Below, in pieces: positions 58,173 to 64,000 of a stretch of DNA of 64,000 nucleotides. Each line of letters opens with the position of its first letter. Position 1 is the stretch's first letter. The translations under genes and the position numbers were made by a program. Below the pieces are notes generated by a model, which saw nothing but the letters and a program-made list of their open reading frames with translations, ran no database searches and was not told where the DNA came from. Origin of the DNA: Panorpa germanica (lineage: Eukaryota > Arthropoda > Insecta > Mecoptera > Panorpidae); NCBI GenBank assembly GCA_963678705.1, contig OY783203.1:6200001-6264000 (forward strand), in the 5' to 3' direction.

Positions 58173-58672
58173 TCCGGTCAATTTAAACATAAAAATAGTG
58201 GTCAAATAACAAAAATTCCCGGAGAACCAAATATTGGTGGAGAGCTGAGGTTTACCATTACAAATAAAGTTTTAAAAATCCCCATCGATTCTATGTGTGC
58301 TTCAAAAGTTAATCGGGGTCAAAGGTCAAAATTTGAGGTTTCTTGGATTTTTCTCGAAAACGGTAAATTTATCAAAAAAAAACCTCAAACTAAAGTTGTA
58401 GATCTTAAAATTCTCTACAAAAATGGTCCTTATGATTTTTTTCCTAAGAGTTACCATTCCTGAGATATCGCGATTCTCAGGAATACATGATATGCATACA
58501 TTTCCAAGCCACCTGTGAGGTAGTGTACTAAAAAAAAATTACTTGCATTGATAAATACCGATACTTAACTTTTGTAAATTTTGAATTTTATTTGTTATGG
58601 TAAACCCCAGCTCTCCACCAATATTTGGCTCTCCGGCAATTTTTGTTATTTTAAATGTTTATATTGACCGGG
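58173..58672. mobile_element. 500-bp foldback element
   Basis: Left 'ccggtcaatttaaacat...aataacaaaaattcccggagaaccaaatattggtggagagctgaggtttaccattacaaataaa' matches the reverse complement of the right end ('cccggtcaatataaacatttaaaataacaaaaattgccggagagccaaatattggtggagagctggggtttaccataacaaataaa'). The terminal inverted repeats are about 90 bp and well conserved. The centre has 'ggtcaaaggtcaaaatttgagg' and 'ttttctcgaaaacgg' but no transposase frame. Confidence 0.85.
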
Positions 58673-58844
58673 CTAAATCTTTACTTTAAAAATTACATAA
58701 AGAAACATTTTAAAACTTCTAAAAAAAATGCAAGTACTCGTACACTTGGCACCTTAATCAATCGATTTATTTTTATTTGTTTTACGTTATAAAGATTTCA
58801 AAGTAAATTTACGACATTATAAATCCTTTCAAGAAGTTATTGTA

Positions 58845-58894
58845 ACTTCTGTATAAATATATATTTATATAAAATATACAATTTATACAGAAGT
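58845..58894. repeat. Perfect 14-bp inverted repeat
   Basis: ACTTCTGTATAAAT ... ATTTATACAGAAGT around a 22-nt AT-only loop. Confidence 0.85.
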
Positions 58895-59046
58895 ATACAG
58901 CGTCAAGGAGGGAAGAGGAGAAAAGCGGGATTAGCTTGTTTTACACACATGGGAAAAATACATTTTTTTTTTCTTATTGAATTAAATTGCATACAAATCA
59001 AATAAAATCTTTGACGACTTCATTAAAATACAAGAAATCTCGTATT

Positions 59047-59114
59047 TCATAGTTTACTTTGTTCACTCTGTACGACCGCGACAGCCTGTACTACAACTGA
59101 TGTTGAATCTGTAT
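59047..59114 (-). CDS. Low-confidence short last exon
   Basis: On the minus strand TTTATTTTTTACCTTGTACAG precedes 59114, a very good acceptor. Two bases and 21 open codons follow to TGA (TDTDSTSVVVQAVAVVQSEQ...), with G+C of nearly half. The segment is only 68 nt, so an open frame is weak evidence, and the plus strand is also partly open. No family recognised. Confidence 0.25.
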
Positions 59115-59214
59115 CTGTACAAGGTAAAAAATAAATGAAGTAGTCAAATACACGGTTAATAATAAATTAGATAATTAATTGATACTTCAAATTTAATTAT
59201 TTGAAAGTATTTTC

Positions 59215-59445
59215 ATCATATCCAGCCTATTACCATTGACTTTCTATTATGTCAGAAGTTTTTATGGTGGCGTGGTCTCATATATGTTTACTACACTTCT
59301 ATCTCATAAATTTCTAACATTACTAATATAATGTCAAAAATTTTTCACATAATTAATTTATATTTGATAACAATCACACCCAGAAATTGTAGAATTGGCC
59401 CGGGAATCTAATCCTAATCCTAAGACACAGCAGTCTGGCTAAATA
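59215..59445 (-). mobile_element. SINE copy
   Basis: Reverse complement of the family with 'tagccagactgctgtgtcttagg', B-box remnant 'attagattcccgggcc', 'gggtgtgattgttatcaaatataaattaattatgtg' and 'agtagacatatatgagaccacgccaccataaaaacttctgacataatagaaagtc'. A further head fragment lies at 59503-59613. Confidence 0.75.
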
Positions 59446-59989
59446 TTCGAAATGTTGTAAATGTTGATGCACTAAGTAATAAAATTTTATAAGCAAACAC
59501 ATTTAAACCCAGAAAATATAGCGCTACCCCAGAAATCAAACTCAAAATGAAAGCAAGGATAATACGTCTTAGGATGTTATAACCTAAACCTAAAGTAGTC
59601 GAGCGTCAATATTTAATAATGTCATCTTAAATTGTTTATGTTTAGATAGAACACTAAATTCTTAGTTTCACAAGTTTTTAACATTATGTTTTAACACTGT
59701 AAATAGTTTTACGATAATATGAAGAGAAATTCCAAAGTGCATATAACTTATGAAGTTAATTTTTATTGATCTTATCATTATAAGCGATAATATCGTGGCT
59801 TACGTTTCTGCATTGTTTTAAGACATCAAATAAATGACTCTATTAATCAAAATAAAACCTTGCATCTTATGATATTTACCATCGTATCTTTCACTCAAGT
59901 AATAAGAAAACTTATGATTTAATCTTTCTTAATGATACGTGTGTATCCTTGGGTTATCTCAATCTATCGATTTGAACAAAATTACCAAC

Positions 59990-60272
59990 AGGTTTTTCAT
60001 ACAAAAAGAGATTTTGTAGTTGTGCACAACTAAAATTTCAACACATGTTCCAAATTTCAACTTTCTATCTATTTCGGACTAAAAGTTATAGAATACGAAT
60101 TGCAAGATTGCAAGAATTGCATAAACTTTTTTATATTTTTTTTTTTGTTGCAAAATTAAAGATTTCGGGGAACAATTCGAGGACCCGAATAGTTCTATAA
60201 TTTTTTCTCAATGAAGTAGACAATTTCAAAAACTTTGTATGCGCCGTTTCCGAACCACCATACAAAATTAAG
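59990..60272 (-). repeat. Dispersed repeat, same family as 1093-1345 (+)
   Basis: Reverse complement begins TTTGTATGGTGGTTCGGAAA and later has TATAACTTTTAGTCCG and 'agatagaaagttgaaatttgg', in the same order as the copy near the window start. Confidence 0.65.
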
Positions 60273-60599
60273 TATTAATCATACAGTAATTTAAATATAC
60301 ACCTGAAACCTGATGGTTTGAGTGGTATTGGTTTGACAACACAGGAACTAAAAGCAAACGTTCATAAATGAAAATAATACTGCCCGGTATAGACTGGATT
60401 CCTAGATACTGTTCAAGTAATCTTTTACATGGAAACTCTCTGTTGTTAAAGTGTTAAGATCTTTCAACGAAAACAATTCAATATTCTTCTTCTGACATTT
60501 ACGATTATTATGCATCAAATAATCAAAGTAGCATTCTTGACCAATTTAGTACTCTTTAAATGTCTGTGACCTTATGCCCTTAAATGTTGTCAATCGGAA

Positions 60600-60880
60600 C
60601 AACTCGCACATTGTACATCGTATACGTGGCCGTATCTTACCGGAGAACTATTGGAGAAATTTGAGGAGGAGTTGAGGGAGTAGGTGACTTTCTAGTGGTA
60701 GGTTCCATGTTTCACTGGATTGAGTTTGTGGGTGTTTTTCCATTACTTTGTAGTTTTGGATTTAATAGTAGTAGTAGTAGTATTATACGACGAGGGTTGA
60801 GGGGTTAGTTGGCGAGTCAGTGTCATGGGCCACTGGGTTTACACAAAGAATAATCTATCGGCCAAACCACCCCCATAATC
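60600..60880. promoter_or_regulatory. Low-AT block with (TAG)n, function unknown
   Basis: G-rich stretch ('ggaggagttgagggagtaggtg', 'cgagggttgaggggttagttggcgagtcag') containing a (TAG)5-6 microsatellite at 60766-60783. There is no open frame of note. Possibly regulatory. Confidence 0.2.
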
Positions 60881-60899
60881 TTTTTTTACAACTACCCTT

Positions 60900-62000
60900 C
60901 TATAGTCATGCTCTGATCTAACCTTATTAAATTTATTATACTATTCTTTCATATTTCTTGAACAACACTAAAAGTTTCATGATTTAATAAAATTAATATT
61001 AAAAAAGTCGTCCGATGTTTTTTAATATTGTACTGATGTAGCATTTTTTTTTTCTCAATAATTTGTTGAATAAGGTTATCCTGTATAAAAATCATTGTTA
61101 TTAACTAATTGTTGAAAAATTTATTAAAAATTCATAATACGAACACAGGAGCGCATAAGATGATGGACCAAAGTTATATTTATACTCGATAAAATGGAAT
61201 CTTACTTTTTACTCCTCGTGACTTCTCCCGTTTTGATACGGCATGTGGACGAACTGATGGCACTGGCGTGAAAATATTTAAGGCGCCAACATTTAAACTA
61301 AAATAATTGCTTTCAAATAATATAATACAAAACCAAAAGGATTTTTGTTTTTTTATGAGAAATAAAATATAAATATAAATGTATCGGTACTTTTTTCGAG
61401 ATTGTTGAAGAATACACTCGAAATTTTGGATTTTTATTAATCTCAGAGTGATAAGTGCTAATCACTTAAGAAAATACATGTTACATAGATTTTAGGTAAT
61501 ATTCATGTCTTTACTTTAGCGGGTACTTCATAAATAATAAAATAAAATAAAATGAACTTTTTGAAAATATTTTTTTATAAATTATTTATGAGGGTTGCTG
61601 ATCAAATATTGTATAATTTTAGATTACGAAATGTTTTCTAAAATTGAAAATAAAAAATAAAACTGAAATAATTACCATTTATGTCATAATAGATAAATTA
61701 ACATGTTTTACGTTATTTAACCCGTAACTTTGTTAATTATAATATATTAGGTTATTAAACTATTAATTGAGATTAAAAGTTATGCCCGTATGTATTCATA
61801 TACAATGGTATAATATAGTACAGTACACGGGCATCTGTAAAACAGGGCACCACAAAGTTTGGCTCAGAAGATTATTTAAAAAATATAAATATATATTTTC
61901 ATAATGAAGAAAATTTAATGCCGATATATTGTTATAAAAAAATTGCAATAGAAACATGTTCAAGACCGAAAATGCAAAGCAAAGTATATACCTAATCACA
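60900..62000. other. AT-rich spacer
   Basis: No gene recognised. A less AT-rich patch at 61195-61285 has no long frame. Confidence 0.45.
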
Positions 62001-62009
62001 TAATACATC

Positions 62010-62175
62010 GGGATCTGGATATACCTACAGTAAGAAGAAATAGTGCTTAGAACCAAAGCATACAAGGAGAGAATACTTGAACATCCAAACAATTTGACCA
62101 GCTGTTTAATGTCCAATATTTCCACAGTACACAGACTTAAAAAGAAAGTACCTGAGGACCTACTAGCCAACTAAA
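62010..62175 (+). pseudogene. Decayed 3' end of a Jockey-type LINE ORF2
   Basis: Plus-strand translation gives a broken 'YIGIWIYLQ*EEIVLRTKAY' followed by KERILEHPNNLTSCLM, then a loop, and HRLKKKVPEDLLAN before a TAA. This order (lhrDL.ip.V.eeI...a..Y..Rl..HpN.La..Ll......RRLKR..P.DL, stop) is the characteristic C-terminal tail of Jockey-clade reverse transcriptases. Internal stops at about codons 5 and 15 of this segment show it is dead, and the polymerase core is not seen upstream. The 124-residue frame on the opposite strand (61796-62170) is its antisense shadow. Confidence 0.65.
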
Positions 62176-62442
62176 CAGAATCTAGGATCTATTAAAATTG
62201 AGGGATGAGTCGATGGGCACATCCCGCGCATGACACTTTATTTTGACATACCTATCACTGAATGTCCTCTAAGCAGGAGAGATTGCAATAATCTTTAGTA
62301 ATCAAATAAAAAAATTTTTTTTAGAATATACTTTCCTCTGGCCCTTGTAGATGAATGTTGTGCTCCTCTGTCTAAGTCGGGTAAATGCAACTCGCACTGT
62401 ACAATATGTACTGAACATAGCAGTCTTGATTAATTTAAGAAT

Positions 62443-62492
62443 CATGGCGTCTGTGTGACGTGCTGTGACGTCATCTGTTGTCCGATTGGGTA
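62443..62492. promoter_or_regulatory. CRE palindrome with inverted CCAAT box
   Basis: 'gtgtgacgtgctgtgacgtcatctg' has a half CRE and a perfect TGACGTCA (62466-62473). GATTGG (inverted CCAAT) follows at about 62484-62489. The combination is promoter-like, but no transcript is apparent next to it. Confidence 0.3.
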
Positions 62493-62894
62493 CAGTATGT
62501 TACGATCTAAATTGCTTCACTTACTAGACCAGTACATGTACGAGTATCTCATTAAGGTAATAATGTTTTACATCTATTTCTAAACAATCAAATACGCCAA
62601 GGCCACTTATAAACAATGTTTGATTTGTATTTTAATATACAAGTATGTGCGCTGGTATTTACATATTAAAGATATGTTACTTGTATATGTATTAAAATAT
62701 TGAATAAAATTTGCATATATAACTTTGATTTTTATATTACGAGTATATAAATATATGTACCGCATATATTAAATTATCCGGTTGCAAAATTGTTGTTTCA
62801 TAACATCTTACTACGTTTAAATTTTGTTTTGTTATTTTTATAAAGAGGTGCACACAGTCTCAAAAATTAAATATACCCAGATGCTAATGTAACG

Positions 62895-63020
62895 CTTGAA
62901 TTAACTTGTAGCACGCTAGCTTTTGAATGTCGCACACTGCGTTATAATTTCTATGTGAGATATAGGAAACCTTGGAATTAGCTTGTAAAACCTTGCCCTG
63001 CAAGACAATTTTCTGACTGA
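62895..63020. mobile_element. TAGCTTG-family MITE remnant, rearranged
   Basis: 'gtagcacgctagcttttgaatg', 'gcacactgcgttataatttctatgtgag' and later 'ggaattagcttgtaaaaccttgccctgcaagacaattttctg': family core, right arm and left arm in mixed orientation, suggesting two overlapping copies. Confidence 0.5.
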
Positions 63021-63477
63021 TTACATTAGATCTAAACTGAATAGAATCTATACTTTTTAGAGGATGTAGTGGGGGGAGGGGGTAGTGCAAGACCCCTAAG
63101 GTGGTAGTAAATTCAAGATTCAAGTGTGGCACAAAACCATAATCATTTCTTTTGGGAGCAGATTAAAAACGTAACTAGAAAGTTTCAAATTGATATGTGG
63201 TCAAGGGCATTGTTGCTCGCTAGAAAATAAATGGTATTAGTAATTTTACTGGTACGGGTGTATAAATTCCCCTCTCAAATATTAAATCATATTATTATCT
63301 TTACTATCTTTTCAAAAAATTATATTTTAACTTGATATTAATTGGTATCTAATTGCTTGCATATTATTCATGCTAATATTACATTATATTTAAAAAAAGA
63401 AACGTTAGCTTTTATTATATTTATATTTCAATAAGGCTGCTTTCTCTGTATTTATTTTCTATCGTTCTTTACTCATA

Positions 63478-63720
63478 AAGGCCGTTTTTTCAATTCTCAG
63501 TTAAACTTCACTAATGACATTACTAATGTTTAAATAAAAAATAATTGTTTTTCAATACTAGTTTTGTCAAAGTCCGACTAACGAAATATTTAACCGAGGT
63601 ATTTTGCTTGATTAAAGTCCAGTTATATTCGACTAAACCAAAGATGACAGCTAAGAAACGAAACTATTAACGAAGGTTTATAATAAACTTCAGTTAACTG
63701 AGAATTGAAAAATCAGCCCT
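63478..63720. mobile_element. MITE family B, complete copy flanked by TA
   Basis: Left 'aggccgttttttcaattctcagttaaactt', reverse complement of right 'agggctgatttttcaattctcagttaactgaagtttattat'. TA on both sides (63476-63477, 63720-63721). About 240 bp, no coding frame. Confidence 0.8.
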
Positions 63721-64000
63721 ATGCCGGTTTCACACCAGAGAGACAGTTTGAATATAGTTTTGTTGTCAAAAAACAAAACAAAATCATGTTTTGTTTTATT
63801 TTAAAACAGTTCTGTATTTCGAAAACAGACTGTTCATATTGAACAGACTGGTTTTGTGTTTAGTGAAATTATAAACATGTTATATAAATGTTAACAAAAA
63901 ACAAAACTGCGTGTTCAAACCAAGCAGACTAAAAAACAACAACAAACGTGTTTTCCTTTGATCTTACCAACTCCAGATGGGAATGTGTTTTGTTTACTAA
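63721..64000. other. Spacer rich in AACAGACTG/AAACAAAAC blocks
   Basis: 'gaaaacagactgttcatattgaacagactggttttg' contains a direct and inverted AACAGACTG/CTGTT pattern. 'gttgaaacagactgttgaaaac' at 37560 is similar. Possibly the edge of another short repeat; the window ends before it resolves. Confidence 0.35.

Noticed and set aside
61796-62170. 124-residue minus-strand frame, longest in the window
   Set aside because: The opposite strand carries a recognisable decayed LINE tail; this frame is its antisense shadow.
1-64000. CRISPR arrays, rRNA genes, prophage or operon structure
   Set aside because: No regularly spaced identical repeats, no rRNA signature and no dense coding; the window is animal nuclear DNA.

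Overview
The window is AT-rich animal DNA (roughly 70% A+T by eye), almost certainly from an insect nuclear genome. There are no operons, no ribosome-binding sites, no rRNA and no convincing tRNA gene. It is packed with short non-autonomous transposons: a tRNA-derived SINE family with about 20 degraded copies, several MITE families flanked by TA, two hAT-like elements with 8-bp target duplications, a pogo-like terminus, and the 3' end of a Jockey-type LINE. The sequence alone does not fix the insect order. The pattern is typical of a large intron or intergenic region.

There is no complete, recognisable protein gene. The best coding evidence is a set of short GC-richer islands in open frames, some next to good splice signals. 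The strongest is 37145-37285 (+): a last exon with a CTGAC branch site, a CAG acceptor, and a C-x2-C/H-x2-C cluster resembling a BED-type zinc finger. Next is a GC-rich block at 22298-23541 (+), where two open frames are joined by a GT-AG intron with matching phase. Other candidates are 7017-7190, 40458-40681 and 51108-51242 (+) and 45603-45933 (-). Further low-confidence small ORFs lie at 3767-3922, 5943-6334, 8772-8903, 25403-25516, 53769-53900 and elsewhere. Random sequence of balanced composition also yields protein-like short frames, so these calls are deliberately cautious.

Layout. 1-6 kb: SINEs, a foldback-type repeat and AT-rich spacer. 6-9 kb: low-AT islands with candidate ORFs and a nested hairpin near 7.35 kb. 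9-19 kb: mostly AT-rich spacer with a GC-rich hairpin (13.8 kb), three related hairpins (14.5-15.1 kb) and a 620-bp foldback element (16.2-16.8 kb). 19-24 kb: a TA-flanked MITE, a GC-rich island at 20.2-20.5 kb and the two-exon candidate. 24-36 kb: SINEs, a pogo-like terminus, MITEs and microsatellites. 36-41 kb: the zinc-finger exon, a nested TA satellite and the second copy of the 208-bp MITE. 41-64 kb: SINEs, MITEs, a hAT-type MITE with a clear 8-bp duplication (54.2 kb), a 500-bp foldback element (58.2 kb) and the LINE relic (62.0 kb).

Most of the window is explained by transposon debris. The least explained signals are the excess of the octamer TACGAGTA/TACTCGTA (15 hand-found copies), the phase-matched two-exon candidate, and the recurring palindromic family built around TAGCTTG-TCA-CAAGCTA.
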